64,000 bases of DNA, from the NCBI GenBank assembly GCA_014382365.1, contig JACNJW010000028.1:154725-218724 (forward strand), read 5' to 3'. Both the position numbers and the translations under genes were made by a program. Position 1 is the stretch's first letter, and each line of letters starts with the position of its first letter. The notes under the pieces were generated by a model. It searched no databases. It was not told the DNA's origin and was given only the letters and a program-made list of their open reading frames with translations. The DNA comes from SAR324 cluster bacterium (GTDB taxonomy: Bacteria; SAR324; NAC60-12). Positions 17,689-27,010 of this stretch are shown in pieces.

Positions 17689-18744
17689 TTGCGAAATATG
17701 TCATTCAGTTGTATAACAAAGGGCCAACCACTTGAAAACTTGTTTCATTATTTTAGCTTTTCTGTGAACACTGCAAATTATTCAATTCGTGATTATAAGT
17801 TCTTAATTTTTTCTGCATTGGCAATTTGCATTTTCTTTTTGCAAGCTCATTCAGCACCCGCCAGTGAAAATCGCCCAAATGCTGTAGTTTTAAGTCTCAA
17901 TACAGTCTCTACTCCGGAAATTACTGAACAAATCCTGCTGCATAAATTACGGAATAAACTGTCCAAAAGCTATAATTTAAAGTTACAGCCTGCTTTTGAA
18001 AAAGCTCTCAACAAACTAACACAATCAGCTAATTCCTCCACTTGTCAGCAACTCAAATGCATCTTGAGAATACTGAATAGTTTTCCTGAAATAAGTTTAT
18101 TCTTATTGAAAATACCACAAAATGGGAAGCGGCTTTCACTTGTAATGATTGGTTATAATAAAAAATGGCACGTAAGACATGAAGTTTGTGAACAATGTGC
18201 TTTAACTCAGCAGGAAATCCTGAACGGCCTTGTGCTGAGTCTGGACAGTTACGCTTTTCCTCCAACGGAGCTTTTGCCTCAGAAACCAAAGTCGTTATTG
18301 AAATCGGCTTCGCAGAAACAATCTTTAAAACCAACAGTGACGCGCCAAAAAGGTGAATCTGCAGTAACAAAAAATATTCCTGCACCAAAAATCAGTAAAA
18401 CTAAAATAGAGCCTCCCAGGCAAACTTTGACTGCAATGGAGCAACTGAAGTTCAAATTTGCACAGCGACGTTACAATCGTTTGATCGGAAGTAAAATTAA
18501 AAAAGATTTGATGTTTTTTCGACAAAAAAAACTAAAACAGTCCCTCAAGAACTTAAAAACACGACTCCGCCTGCAGATTGATCAATTTGGCAAGGTCATT
18601 GAACGACGACTATTGGAAACCAGCGGTTCACATAAGTTTGATAAAATTATCCTGGATTCAGTTGATTTACTCAAACTTCCGCCACCAACGGCTTTGTTGA
18701 TCCGCAATCCACCTTATGTGGTAACAATTCTGATTCAGCCTTGA
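17689..18744 (+). CDS. Exported protein with TonB/TolA-like C-terminal domain
   Basis: 351 residues (TTG at 17689; an ATG at 17698 is also possible). A hydrophobic segment at about 37-56 is a signal or anchor. A domain of unknown type follows, with cysteines at 'TCQQLKC' and 'CEQC'. A basic linker rich in Pro, Lys and Ser comes next (about 190-250). The last 60 residues resemble the TonB/TolA C-terminal fold: 'LRLQIDQFGKVIERRLLETS', 'FDKIILDSVDLLKLPPP' and 'PPYVVTILIQP'. A linker plus a TonB-C-like end suggests a protein spanning the periplasm. The first half is not recognised. Confidence 0.75.
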   Translation: MRNMSFSCITKGQPLENLFHYFSFSVNTANYSIRDYKFLIFSALAICIFFLQAHSAPASENRPNAVVLSLNTVSTPEITEQILLHKLRNKLSKSYNLKLQPAFEKALNKLTQSANSSTCQQLKCILRILNSFPEISLFLLKIPQNGKRLSLVMIGYNKKWHVRHEVCEQCALTQQEILNGLVLSLDSYAFPPTELLPQKPKSLLKSASQKQSLKPTVTRQKGESAVTKNIPAPKISKTKIEPPRQTLTAMEQLKFKFAQRRYNRLIGSKIKKDLMFFRQKKLKQSLKNLKTRLRLQIDQFGKVIERRLLETSGSHKFDKIILDSVDLLKLPPPTALLIRNPPYVVTILIQP

Positions 18745-18751
18745 AACTATA

Positions 18752-19741
18752 ATGGAAGTTATTTCAGCAGAAGAACAAAATCCTGAACTAAACATTCAGG
18801 AGGCAGCTGTGTTTGAAGTCAAAAAGCGCAGTCTCGATCCGGCTGAGACATTAAATTTGGTATTTGGTGAGTATGCAGCCAATACTCAACGCGCTTATGC
18901 ACGTGCTTTCCGGGATTTACAGCAGTGGGCAAATATCAGTGAGTTGCAGGAATTGGAAAGCTTTGATCCACTGCGGATGCTGGAATATAAAAATCAACTC
19001 AAAGCCTCAGGCAAAAAACCATCCACAATCAATCAGACCATGAGTGCCTTGCGTAAAGTCTGCAAGGTGCTGACTGAGTTTGGTTATCTAAAGCAAAATC
19101 CCTTCAAAGCCTCTGTCATCAGGGCAGAAAAAGTTGACTCCGGAGCCAGCAAAGGAGCTCTCCGGGTTTCGCAGCTTAATGACATGATTGAAGCCAATCA
19201 AGTCTTGCAGTACGATGCTCGAAACGCACCGCTACTGAGATTTCGCAATGGACTGGTTTTGAAGTTTCTATACCTGACTGCTGCCAGACGCGGTGAAGCT
19301 GCAGATTTGTGCTGGGATGATATTGTGCAGGATGGATCTTTTCACGTAGCTGTACTACGGCAGACAAAAAGTGGAAAGGAGCAGCGCATCAAGTTAAGAA
19401 ATGAACTGCATACAGAATTTGAAGAGTGGCATACATTGCTAAAGAGCAACGGTATTAATTCGCCAAACGTCTTTCCTTCACTTGGCTTCAGGACACTGGG
19501 ACATAAAATGTCAGGAAAAGGAATCAATGACATTGTTTCCCGGCTTGGCAAAGCAATTGGCTTAAATATCTCCGCACATTATCTGCGGCATACTGCAATC
19601 ACACTTGCACTGGAACTGGGCGAACCGTTGCAGAAAGTTCAGTCTTATGCACGCCATGCCTCGGCCAACACCACAATCCGCTACTTTCATGATCGGCAGC
19701 TTTTAGAGAAAAATCCTACCGACAGTCTGCCTTTGATTTAG
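18752..19741 (+). CDS. Tyrosine recombinase (XerC/D-like integrase)
   Basis: 329 residues. A SAM-like N-terminal DNA-binding domain ('TLNLVFGEYAANTQRAYARA' to about residue 130) precedes the catalytic domain. All catalytic positions are visible: Arg in 'LTAARRGEAADLCWDD', Lys in 'RQTKSGKEQ', His-x-x-Arg in 'SAHYLRHTA', His in 'ARHASANTT', and the nucleophile Tyr in 'IRYFHDRQ'. It is longer than XerC or XerD and has no phage genes around it. It starts 7 bp after the TonB-C-like gene. It may be a chromosomal integrase or a remnant of a mobile element. Confidence 0.9.
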   Translation: MEVISAEEQNPELNIQEAAVFEVKKRSLDPAETLNLVFGEYAANTQRAYARAFRDLQQWANISELQELESFDPLRMLEYKNQLKASGKKPSTINQTMSALRKVCKVLTEFGYLKQNPFKASVIRAEKVDSGASKGALRVSQLNDMIEANQVLQYDARNAPLLRFRNGLVLKFLYLTAARRGEAADLCWDDIVQDGSFHVAVLRQTKSGKEQRIKLRNELHTEFEEWHTLLKSNGINSPNVFPSLGFRTLGHKMSGKGINDIVSRLGKAIGLNISAHYLRHTAITLALELGEPLQKVQSYARHASANTTIRYFHDRQLLEKNPTDSLPLI

Positions 19742-19882
19742 TTTAGGCGAATTTAGCATTTATTTGGTTTTTGCTTTAATTTAGACGAGTGGAGATTCCT
19801 GTCAGTTTATGTGTTTCATCCTGTGATGAAAATGTTTGTCCCGCTTGATACAATTTTGTACTCATCAGCTTCCTCCTACAAC

Positions 19883-21034
19883 TCACCACATAAAATCCTG
19901 AAAAGAACGTACCTCCACACCACTACTCAAATCTATAGATTCTCCGCTATAAACAACAATACTTCTTGAAAGTTTTTCGTTCGACTGTGAAAAATTAGTA
20001 AGTCCTTTGCTAAAACTACTATTCCAAGTCGAAGCAGATTTAATTTCTACACCAATCAAGCCATCTCCTGTTTTACAAAGCAAATCAATTTCATTACCGT
20101 TACTGTCTCTAAAAAAATACAGCTCCGCATTTCGCCCTTGATTATAACGATTCTTTAGAGCTTCCAGCACAACAAGATTTTCAAACATATTCCCCACCAA
20201 AGGGTCACGACTAACCTGATAATTTTTTTCGACACCAAGCAAATAAGCCAGCAATCCTATTTCAGTAAAATAATATTTTGGTGACTTAATAACACGCTTG
20301 CCAAAATTTTCATAATAAGGTGGCAGTTTAAATATTACAAAAGATGCTTCTAAAATTGAAAGCCATTGTTTGATTGTTTTTGCTCCAACTCCAACATCAT
20401 TTGACAGAGAATGATAGTTGATAATTTGTCCCACGCGCCCTGCCAGTAATTTAATGAATTTTTCAAACAAACTCACTTCTTTCAGTTGAGTCAACTGTCG
20501 AACATCTTTTTCTACATAAGTTTGATAATAATTAGCATAAGCCACGCTGGGTCTCTGATTTTGATCGTAGATGCGTGGTAAAAACCCTTGAATAATATAT
20601 GATTCAAAATCAGCAAATACTATGTTTGCATCCTGCAGTTCACCAATAGAAAAAGGCAACAAATGGAGAATAGCCGTTCGACCGGCTAGTGACTGTGAAA
20701 TCGCCGCACGCAATTCCAACTGATGAGATCCCGTCAGTACATATCTACCATTTATTCCTTCCTCATCAACTATGCCTTGCAAATAACTTAGTAAATGAGG
20801 AGTGCGTTGCACTTCGTCAAAAATAGTTTTACCGGGATAACGCTTTAAAAATGCCTTTGGATCGTCAGTTGCCAACTGTCGGTTATCAGGATTTTCCAAT
20901 GACGCATATGAATAATCTGGCAGAACATTTCGGACTAATGTTGTCTTTCCTGCTTGTCTGGGGCCAATAACTGTGACGATTGGATACTCCTGCAGTTGCG
21001 TGAGTAACTCTCTTGTAATGCTTCTGTGAATCAT
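19883..21034 (-). CDS. AAA-family ATPase with DUF4143 C-terminal domain
   Basis: 383 residues. Walker A 'VIGPRQAGKTTLVRNVL' lies near the N-terminus, Walker B-like 'KTIFDEVQRTP' at about residue 73, then 'GRYVLTGSHQLEL' (sensor). The DUF4143 part covers the C-terminal half and includes 'FRDSNGNEIDLLCKTGDGLI', which resembles a PD-(D/E)XK-like fold, followed by 'GVEIKSA'. The family is widespread and patchily distributed, often in genomic islands, and no function is proven. It is oppositely oriented to its neighbours and sits beside a truncated kinase, so acquisition by transfer is likely. Confidence 0.9.
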   Translation of the reverse strand: MIHRSITRELLTQLQEYPIVTVIGPRQAGKTTLVRNVLPDYSYASLENPDNRQLATDDPKAFLKRYPGKTIFDEVQRTPHLLSYLQGIVDEEGINGRYVLTGSHQLELRAAISQSLAGRTAILHLLPFSIGELQDANIVFADFESYIIQGFLPRIYDQNQRPSVAYANYYQTYVEKDVRQLTQLKEVSLFEKFIKLLAGRVGQIINYHSLSNDVGVGAKTIKQWLSILEASFVIFKLPPYYENFGKRVIKSPKYYFTEIGLLAYLLGVEKNYQVSRDPLVGNMFENLVVLEALKNRYNQGRNAELYFFRDSNGNEIDLLCKTGDGLIGVEIKSASTWNSSFSKGLTNFSQSNEKLSRSIVVYSGESIDLSSGVEVRSFQDFMW

Positions 21035-21163
21035 GGAAATTGTCGGTAAGTTATGTAATTCTGTAGTTCAAGTACAGAATTGCATAGACTGTACCCATTA
21101 CTTGCTCTATAAATTTCTGACATATTCGTTCCGGAATTATTTAGCTGCGTTTTCGCAGCTTAG

Positions 21164-21676
21164 AATGAGACAATATTAAAGCTATTTGGGACAAATAGTT
21201 GTGTTGAACCTGATGAGTGGGAAATTATTGATCTGCGTACAACTGTTCAGCAAATTCTGCTGATGCTGAAACGACAATTTGAAACGCAGGGAATTAAAAT
21301 AGAAATCAAGCTGGGCAGGAAGCAGTTTTTGATTTATGGAAACCCAACACTAATGCAGCAGGTCGTATACAATCTGGCAGTAAACTCGCGTGATGCACTC
21401 AGTGGTTTTTCTGCAAAGCAAATTGAATTCCTGCTCAAACGCAGCTCAAATAAAGTAATGCTGGATGTTAAAGATAACGGTTCAGGTATTGCTCCGGAAA
21501 ATCTGCAAAATATTTTTGAACCGTTTTTTTCCACCAAAACTAGAGGTCATGGAACTGGTCTGGGGCTCTCTATTTCCAACAGGATTGTTAAAAACCACTC
21601 GGGTGTACTGAACTGCAAAAACAACGAATCCGGAAAAGGGGCGCTCTTCCGGATTATTCTCCCACTGGCAAAATAA
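21164..21676 (+). pseudogene. Histidine kinase remnant (HATPase domain only)
   Basis: The open frame begins right after an in-frame TAG at 21161 and has no start codon before 21263. It encodes the end of the kinase core linker ('EIIDLRTTVQQILLML') and then a complete HATPase domain: N box 'QQVVYNLAVNSRDALSG', G1 box 'DVKDNGSGIAPENL', F box 'IFEPFFSTK', G2 box 'GHGTGLGLSISNRIV'. The sensor and His-phosphoacceptor region are missing, so it cannot autophosphorylate. Loss at its 5' side coincides with the edge of the DUF4143 gene region. A small hairpin (AGCTGCG/CGCAGCT) sits just before it. Confidence 0.8.
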
Positions 21677-21698
21677 AAATATTGAAGAAAACAAATTT

Positions 21699-23093
21699 TT
21701 ATTCTACAAATCCGCCTTTGGTCATTTTGGCAGGATCAAGTGCTTTATCCAGTTCTGCTGCAGAAAGATCACACATTTCCAGGGCAACTTCCTTTAGTTC
21801 CCGGTTTTCCGCAAAAGCTTTTTTAGCAATTTTTGCTGCCAGATCATAACCAATCAGAGGATTAAGTGTGGTTACCAAAATTGGATTTTTGCCAATCAGT
21901 GATTTGATGTGTTCCTCGCGCACCACAATTCTGGAAACAGAGCGCTCCGCCAGATTTCTGGAGGCATTGGCCAGCAGCCGGATTGATTCCAACAGACTGT
22001 GCCCCACCATCGGCAACATCACATTCAACTCAAAATTTCCGGACAAACCACCCACGCTGATCGCAGCATCGTAACCGATGACCTGTGCACAAACCATTGC
22101 CATTGATTCTTCTATCACAGGATTTACCTTGCCGGGCATAATCGAAGATCCGGGTTGCAGTGCCGCCAGCTGAATTTCTCCGAGCCCGCCGTTTGGTCCG
22201 GAATTCATCCAGCGCAAATCGTTTACTATTTTCAGCAGACTTACGGCCAGCGTTTTCAACTGTGCTCCCAAAGCAACCGGTGCATCTACTGTCGCCTGTG
22301 CTTCAAAATGATTTTCAGCTTCCCGAAATGACTCGCCTGTCAGTTTGGAAATTTCTGCTGCAAATTTTGGCGGAAATTCCGGATCAGTATTTATTCCGGT
22401 TCCAACTGCAGTACCACCCATCGGCAGTTCTGCCAACTGCTGCAAGGCTGATTCTATGCGCTGAATTCCGGTTTCCAACTGCCGGGCGTAACCTCCGAAT
22501 TCCTGCTCCAGGGTTACCGGCATGGCATCCATCAAATGAGTTCTGCCTGTCTTAACCACATGCGCATACTCCGCTCCTTTTTTTAAAAATGTTTCTCGCA
22601 AAAATTTAAGTGCCGGAACCAAAGTGTTTTTAGCTTCAAGGTAACCAGCAATCCTGATGGCCGTTGGGAATGTGTCATTTGAACTTTGACCAAAATTAAT
22701 GTGATCATTCGGATGCACCTTAACCGCTAAGTCCGTAACCAGTTCCATCGCCCGGTGTGCGATTACTTCATTGGCATTCATATTACTTGAAGTTCCGGAA
22801 CCGGTTTGATAAATGTCGATTGGAAAATGCTCGTCCAGTTTTCCGTCAATCACTTCCTGTGCCGCAAGTTGAATTGCATGGGCCACATCTTTTGGAATGT
22901 TGTCCAGTTCAGCATTTACTTTGGCTGCACCTTGTTTGATTACTCCAAGAGCATGAATCAGTGGTCGGCTGATGCAGATTCCACTGACCGGGAAATTATC
23001 AACCGCACGCTGAGTTTGTGCACCATAAAGTGCTTTTTGCGGCACCTTTACTTCGCCCATTGAATCTTTTTCTATCCGAAATTCTGAGTCCAT
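21699..23093 (-). CDS. fumC: Class II fumarate hydratase (fumarase C)
   Basis: 464 residues, the usual length for FumC. The superfamily signature 'GSSIMPGKVNPV' holds the flexible catalytic Ser loop. 'TGSGTSSNMNANEVIAHRA' and 'GRTHLMDAMPVTLEQEFGGY' are the two other conserved regions, the latter with the catalytic His. The start has GGAAC 3-5 nt upstream. It interconverts fumarate and malate in the TCA cycle, iron-independently and so tolerant of oxidants. The SDR gene upstream on the same strand ends about 50 bp away. Confidence 0.97.
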   Translation of the reverse strand: MDSEFRIEKDSMGEVKVPQKALYGAQTQRAVDNFPVSGICISRPLIHALGVIKQGAAKVNAELDNIPKDVAHAIQLAAQEVIDGKLDEHFPIDIYQTGSGTSSNMNANEVIAHRAMELVTDLAVKVHPNDHINFGQSSNDTFPTAIRIAGYLEAKNTLVPALKFLRETFLKKGAEYAHVVKTGRTHLMDAMPVTLEQEFGGYARQLETGIQRIESALQQLAELPMGGTAVGTGINTDPEFPPKFAAEISKLTGESFREAENHFEAQATVDAPVALGAQLKTLAVSLLKIVNDLRWMNSGPNGGLGEIQLAALQPGSSIMPGKVNPVIEESMAMVCAQVIGYDAAISVGGLSGNFELNVMLPMVGHSLLESIRLLANASRNLAERSVSRIVVREEHIKSLIGKNPILVTTLNPLIGYDLAAKIAKKAFAENRELKEVALEMCDLSAAELDKALDPAKMTKGGFVE

Positions 23094-23146
23094 TCTGTTC
23101 CTTTCATTTTGTTTGTGCTGTTTATCATTTCTGTTTTTACTGGAAC

Positions 23147-23914
23147 CTAAGCCAGTACTCCGCCGTCTACTGTGAATGTGCTGCCGGTGACATAGGAAGC
23201 AGCTTCGGAAACCAGAAAAAGCACCATACCTGACATCTCATCCGGCTGAGCAATTCGGCCCAAAGGTATTTGCGGAATAACAGTTTTCATCAGTTCTTCA
23301 TTTTTCGTTAAGGCAGAAGCAAATTTGGTGTCAGTCAGTCCCGGAAGCAGTGCATTCACGCGGATATTATCACCGCCAAGTTCTTTGGCAAAAGCCTGAG
23401 TCATTGAAATCAAGCCTGCCTTTGTCAGCGAATAAATGCTTTGTTTGTGCATCGGAATGCGTCCATTGATTGAAGAGACATTGACGATGCTTCCACCTCC
23501 ATTTTTCTGCATCAGTTTTGCCGCATGCTGGCTCATGAAAAACGGTCCCTTGAGATTCACTGCCAGAGTTTTATCCCAGGCCGCTTCGTCGGCTTCCAGC
23601 ACTGAACCATAAAAAGGATTGGTTGCCGCGTTATTGATCAGGATGTCCAGTCTGCCGTGTGTCTGCAGAATCTTTTGAAAAAGTGTTTCAATCTGAACCA
23701 GATTCCCATTGTGACAAACCATGCTGGTAACCTTCTTTCCGGCTGCCAAAATTTCTGTTTCTACTTCAACTAAATTTTCTGCCGTGCGGCTGGTTACAAT
23801 AACATGAGCCCCATACTCAGCCAGAATTTTTGCAACTGCAGCTCCAATTCCGCGGCTTGCTCCGGAAACTAAAGCGACTTTTTTCGAAAGATCAAAAATT
23901 GGTGGAATTTCCAT
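23147..23914 (-). CDS. Short-chain dehydrogenase/reductase (SDR)
   Basis: 255-residue classical SDR. The NAD(P) motif is 'LVSGASRGIGAAVAKIL' (TGxxxGxG type), the structural motif is 'INNAATNPFYG', and the catalytic Ser and Tyr-x-x-x-Lys are in 'NVSSINGR' and 'SIYSLTKAGL'. 'YVTGSTFTVDGGVLA' closes the protein in the usual way. A clear AGAGGAG precedes the ATG. It most resembles glucose/3-oxoacyl reductase-type SDRs, but the substrate is not readable from sequence. Confidence 0.93.
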   Translation of the reverse strand: MEIPPIFDLSKKVALVSGASRGIGAAVAKILAEYGAHVIVTSRTAENLVEVETEILAAGKKVTSMVCHNGNLVQIETLFQKILQTHGRLDILINNAATNPFYGSVLEADEAAWDKTLAVNLKGPFFMSQHAAKLMQKNGGGSIVNVSSINGRIPMHKQSIYSLTKAGLISMTQAFAKELGGDNIRVNALLPGLTDTKFASALTKNEELMKTVIPQIPLGRIAQPDEMSGMVLFLVSEAASYVTGSTFTVDGGVLA

Positions 23915-24199
23915 AATTCTCCTCTAAAAGATGTTATCTCATTATCGTGTAATTTGCGTGAAGACGCAAACTGGTTTTGAATCAGAATCTGCACAACTGC
24001 TCTCAGGATAGTCGGTTTTTTTGCAGACAGAACTTTCGGTAGTACTGCAGTTACCAAAAAGCCCGATTTGCAAAACAACTCTTGCATGGATTTTGCGTTG
24101 CCACTTCTGAATAATTTGTATAAGTTAAGTTACAGGAAAGACTGCATACTTAAATCTAAGTTAAATACTGATTCTCTACACCAAAACTAATAAACAAAG

Positions 24200-24421
24200 A
24201 TGGGAAACTGGATTGCACTGACTATCGGCACCCTGGTCTTGATGATTGGATTTAGAATGAAAAGACCAGTTGACGAAAATCTGGAACCACCTTCTAATTT
24301 TACTACGTTTTTCCATCCAATCCATGGTGAAGGAGATTTGTTTGTCGGCGGAGTTTTAGTCATTTATTTTTCATCCAGGTTATTCCTGGCATTATTTCAA
24401 ACTGTCAGATCAATTTTTTAG
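24200..24421 (+). CDS. Small membrane protein, unknown
   Basis: 73 residues with two hydrophobic segments, at about 4-19 ('WIALTIGTLVLMIGFRM') and about 48-68 ('DLFVGGVLVIYFSSRLFLAL'), joined by a polar loop. No family recognised. The frame, ATG and topology look genuine, and a second small membrane protein gene follows 69 bp later. The 285 bp between this gene and the SDR gene hold no convincing gene and probably carry divergent promoters. Confidence 0.5.
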   Translation: MGNWIALTIGTLVLMIGFRMKRPVDENLEPPSNFTTFFHPIHGEGDLFVGGVLVIYFSSRLFLALFQTVRSIF

Positions 24422-24490
24422 CAGGCAGCATTCTTTGGCAGGCCGAACTGCTGAAGACTGTCTGTTTAACCAATTCTTTTTTCAGAAAAT

Positions 24491-24736
24491 ATGATTAGAC
24501 ATTTGCTGGTTATCGTGTTGACTGTCTTCCAGGACAATTATGTCAGGATTGGTACATTTAGTGGTCTGCTGGCAGGTTTTTGGAGTACTGAATTCATCAG
24601 CGGTGAGCCTGTCTCAAATGCTTTAACTTTTGGGTTTATCGGCTGGGGTCTTGGAGCATATCTGGCCGGTTACCTTGCCGATAGTTCACAATACTCCAAA
24701 AAAAAGAAATTCCGTGTTTTTCAAGGCGGACGATAA
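24491..24736 (+). CDS. Small membrane protein, unknown
   Basis: 81 residues: a hydrophobic N-terminus, a Gly-rich central hydrophobic stretch ('ALTFGFIGWGLGAYLAGYLA', about 44-63) and a basic tail (KKKKFR) that would face the cytoplasm. No recognised family and only a weak ribosome site. It follows another small membrane protein gene on the same strand, and the pair may be expressed together. Confidence 0.5.
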   Translation: MIRHLLVIVLTVFQDNYVRIGTFSGLLAGFWSTEFISGEPVSNALTFGFIGWGLGAYLAGYLADSSQYSKKKKFRVFQGGR

Positions 24737-24856
24737 TTGCTGCCGTCCAGCTTGAGCTCGCTTCCAAATATTTTCCTGCATTTTCTTTGTACTATGAAGT
24801 AGAAAGCTGAAGTTGAGCCTTCCAAATTTGCTGATTTTTTTTAAATGAGGTCAAGC

Positions 24857-25894
24857 ATGCCAACAAATGCTTTTTCAGTTACAGAGCTTCCAATAATCCA
24901 GGCTCCAATGGCCGGAGTACAGGACAGTGCTTTAACAATTGCTGTTTCCAATGCAGGTGGTTTGGGCAGTCTGCCCTGTGCGATGCTGGATGCAGAGACT
25001 CTTCGTGCAGAATTGAAGACCATCAAATCCCAAACCAGCAAGCCCTTCAATCTTAACTTTTTCTGTCATACACCGCCTGAACCAGATTTTGAAAGGGAAG
25101 CAAAGTGGCGAAAAATCCTGCAGTCCTATTTCAAAGAATACGACCTGAATTACAACGACATTCCAACAGGCTCCGGACGCAGACCATTCAATCAGGAAGC
25201 TGCAGATCTGCTGGCAGAATATAAACCTCCTGTAATCAGTTTCCATTTTGGTTTACCTGAAGCCAAACTGCTGGCACAGGTTAAAAAACAGTGTGCTATT
25301 GTTTTGGCATCTGCAACCAATCTTGAAGAAGCAAAATGGTTGGAGAAAAATGGGGCAGACGGAATTATTGCTCAGGGGATTGAAGCCGGAGGTCATCGTG
25401 GTATCTTTTTAAGCAATGATCTTTCAACTCAAGTTAAAACCTTTGAGCTCTTAAGACAAATTATTGGAACTACAAAACTACCTGTAATTGCTGCAGGTGG
25501 AATTTCAACTGCGAAAGAGGTTGCAGAGGCTATTTCAATGGGTGCTTCTGCAGTACAGCTTGGTACCGCGTACCTGCTTTGTACAGAAACAAAAACCAGC
25601 AAAATTCAACGCACAGCATTAAAAAGCAATGCAGCCCGCAAGACTGTCATCACAAATATTTTTAGCGGAAGACCGGCCCGAGGAATCATCAACCGCAGTA
25701 TCAGTGAAATTGGTCCAATCAATCCCGACACTCCGGAATTTCCGTTGGCTGCGGCCGCAATTTCTGCTTTACGGACAAAAGCAGAAGCTACCGGAAGTGA
25801 CGATTTTACACCGCTGTGGTGTGGTCAAAACATCAAGGGCTGCAGTGAAATTTCTGCTGCAGATTTAACTCGTAAGTTAGCATCTAAGCTTTAA
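24857..25894 (+). CDS. Nitronate monooxygenase (2-nitropropane dioxygenase-like)
   Basis: About 345 residues. The ATG at 24857 is favoured because GAGG lies 6 nt upstream; the upstream ATG at 24845 overlaps that site. FMN-binding TIM-barrel landmarks are 'PIIQAPMAGVQDSALTIAVS', 'NAGGLGSLP', 'FHFGLPEAKL', the active-site His in 'QGIEAGGHRGIF', and 'IAAGGISTAKEVAEAISMGA'. These enzymes oxidise nitronates such as propionate 3-nitronate. It ends 18 bp before the msrAB gene and may share its promoter. Confidence 0.93.
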   Translation: MPTNAFSVTELPIIQAPMAGVQDSALTIAVSNAGGLGSLPCAMLDAETLRAELKTIKSQTSKPFNLNFFCHTPPEPDFEREAKWRKILQSYFKEYDLNYNDIPTGSGRRPFNQEAADLLAEYKPPVISFHFGLPEAKLLAQVKKQCAIVLASATNLEEAKWLEKNGADGIIAQGIEAGGHRGIFLSNDLSTQVKTFELLRQIIGTTKLPVIAAGGISTAKEVAEAISMGASAVQLGTAYLLCTETKTSKIQRTALKSNAARKTVITNIFSGRPARGIINRSISEIGPINPDTPEFPLAAAAISALRTKAEATGSDDFTPLWCGQNIKGCSEISAADLTRKLASKL

Positions 25895-25912
25895 ATTATT
25901 TAAAGGAGCAGG

Positions 25913-26980
25913 ATGAGAAAAATAGTTTTTATTGCCTTTCTCTTATTTGGACTGAGCTGCTTGACTTCAACTGCAGCTTTTGCTGCAAAGGAGCTGGAAA
26001 AAGCCATCTTTGCCGGAGGTTGTTTCTGGTGCATGGAAGCAGATTTTGAAAAGATTCCCGGAGTAAAAGACGTGATTTCAGGATATAGCGGGGGCACTTC
26101 AAAGCAGCCAAACTATCGTAATTACAGCAAGTCAAGACACATTGAAGCTGTGTTAATTACTTTTGATCCGGATGTTATTTCTTATGCAGAATTGCTGGAA
26201 ATATTTTGGCATAACATTGATCCACTTGATAAAAATGGACAGTTTTGTGACCGCGGACATGAATACTCGACTGCAGTATTTTATCTCTCAGCTGCACAAA
26301 AACAAGATGCGATAGAATCAAAAAATAAGCTCGACAAATCCGGACTCCTGGAACAGCCCGTTCTAACTCCAATTTTGCAGGCAGGAATATTTTTTGCGGC
26401 AGAAAAATATCATCAAAATTACTACAAAAAAAGTTCCTTAAAATATAAATTTTATCGTTTCAGATGTGGACGGGATCAGCGGTTGAAGGAGTTATGGGGT
26501 GAAAAATCAAAAGCTGCAGATATATTCAAAAAATCCTCATTTTTTAAAAAACCTGGAAGAAACGAGCTGCAAAAGACGCTGACTCCTTTGCAGTTTGAAG
26601 TTACTCAAAATGATGCAACTGAACCGCCTTTCAAGAATAAGTACTGGAATAATAAGCAGGAAGGAATTTATGTTGATATAGTTTCAGGCGAGCCGCTCTT
26701 CAGTTCAACGGATAAGTATAAATCCGGCACCGGCTGGCCGAGTTTTACAAAACCTATTGAAGGAACAAATTTAATCCATAAAGAAGACAAAGGGTGGTTC
26801 TCTGTAAGGACAGAACTCAGGAGTAAAAATGCAGATTCTCATCTGGGACACTTGTTTGATGACGGACCAGAACCTGATGGATTACGTTACTGCATCAATT
26901 CTGCAGCACTGCGCTTTGTTGCAAAAAATGAGCTGGAAAAAGAGGGCTATCCAGCTTTTAAGAATTTATTTCAAGACTAA
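25913..26980 (+). CDS. msrAB: Exported MsrA-MsrB fusion, methionine sulfoxide reductase
   Basis: 355 residues with a signal peptide (about 1-25, ending 'TAAFAA') and GGAGCAGG before the ATG. The MsrA domain (about 30-190) has catalytic Cys37 in '[18 protein letters not shown]' and '[11 protein letters not shown]'. The MsrB domain (about 220-345) has '[11 protein letters not shown]', '[20 protein letters not shown]' and catalytic Cys327. The zinc CxxC pairs of many MsrB proteins are not seen. Together the domains reduce S- and R-methionine sulfoxide in periplasmic proteins. Exported MsrAB fusions are known in other bacteria; a reductant such as DsbD would be needed and is not in the window. 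Confidence 0.95.
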   Translation: MRKIVFIAFLLFGLSCLTSTAAFAAKELEKAIFAGGCFWCMEADFEKIPGVKDVISGYSGGTSKQPNYRNYSKSRHIEAVLITFDPDVISYAELLEIFWHNIDPLDKNGQFCDRGHEYSTAVFYLSAAQKQDAIESKNKLDKSGLLEQPVLTPILQAGIFFAAEKYHQNYYKKSSLKYKFYRFRCGRDQRLKELWGEKSKAADIFKKSSFFKKPGRNELQKTLTPLQFEVTQNDATEPPFKNKYWNNKQEGIYVDIVSGEPLFSSTDKYKSGTGWPSFTKPIEGTNLIHKEDKGWFSVRTELRSKNADSHLGHLFDDGPEPDGLRYCINSAALRFVAKNELEKEGYPAFKNLFQD

Positions 26981-27010
26981 CCAGTAAACTGTTTTAACAA
27001 GTATTTATCC

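Noticed and set aside
18752..19741. Complete prophage or integron
   Set aside because: No phage structural genes, attC-like arrays or attachment duplicates were seen around the recombinase.
23869..24087. Minus-strand 72-codon frame upstream of the SDR gene
   Set aside because: It overlaps the SDR start, has no motif, and its composition looks random; the gap more likely holds divergent promoters.
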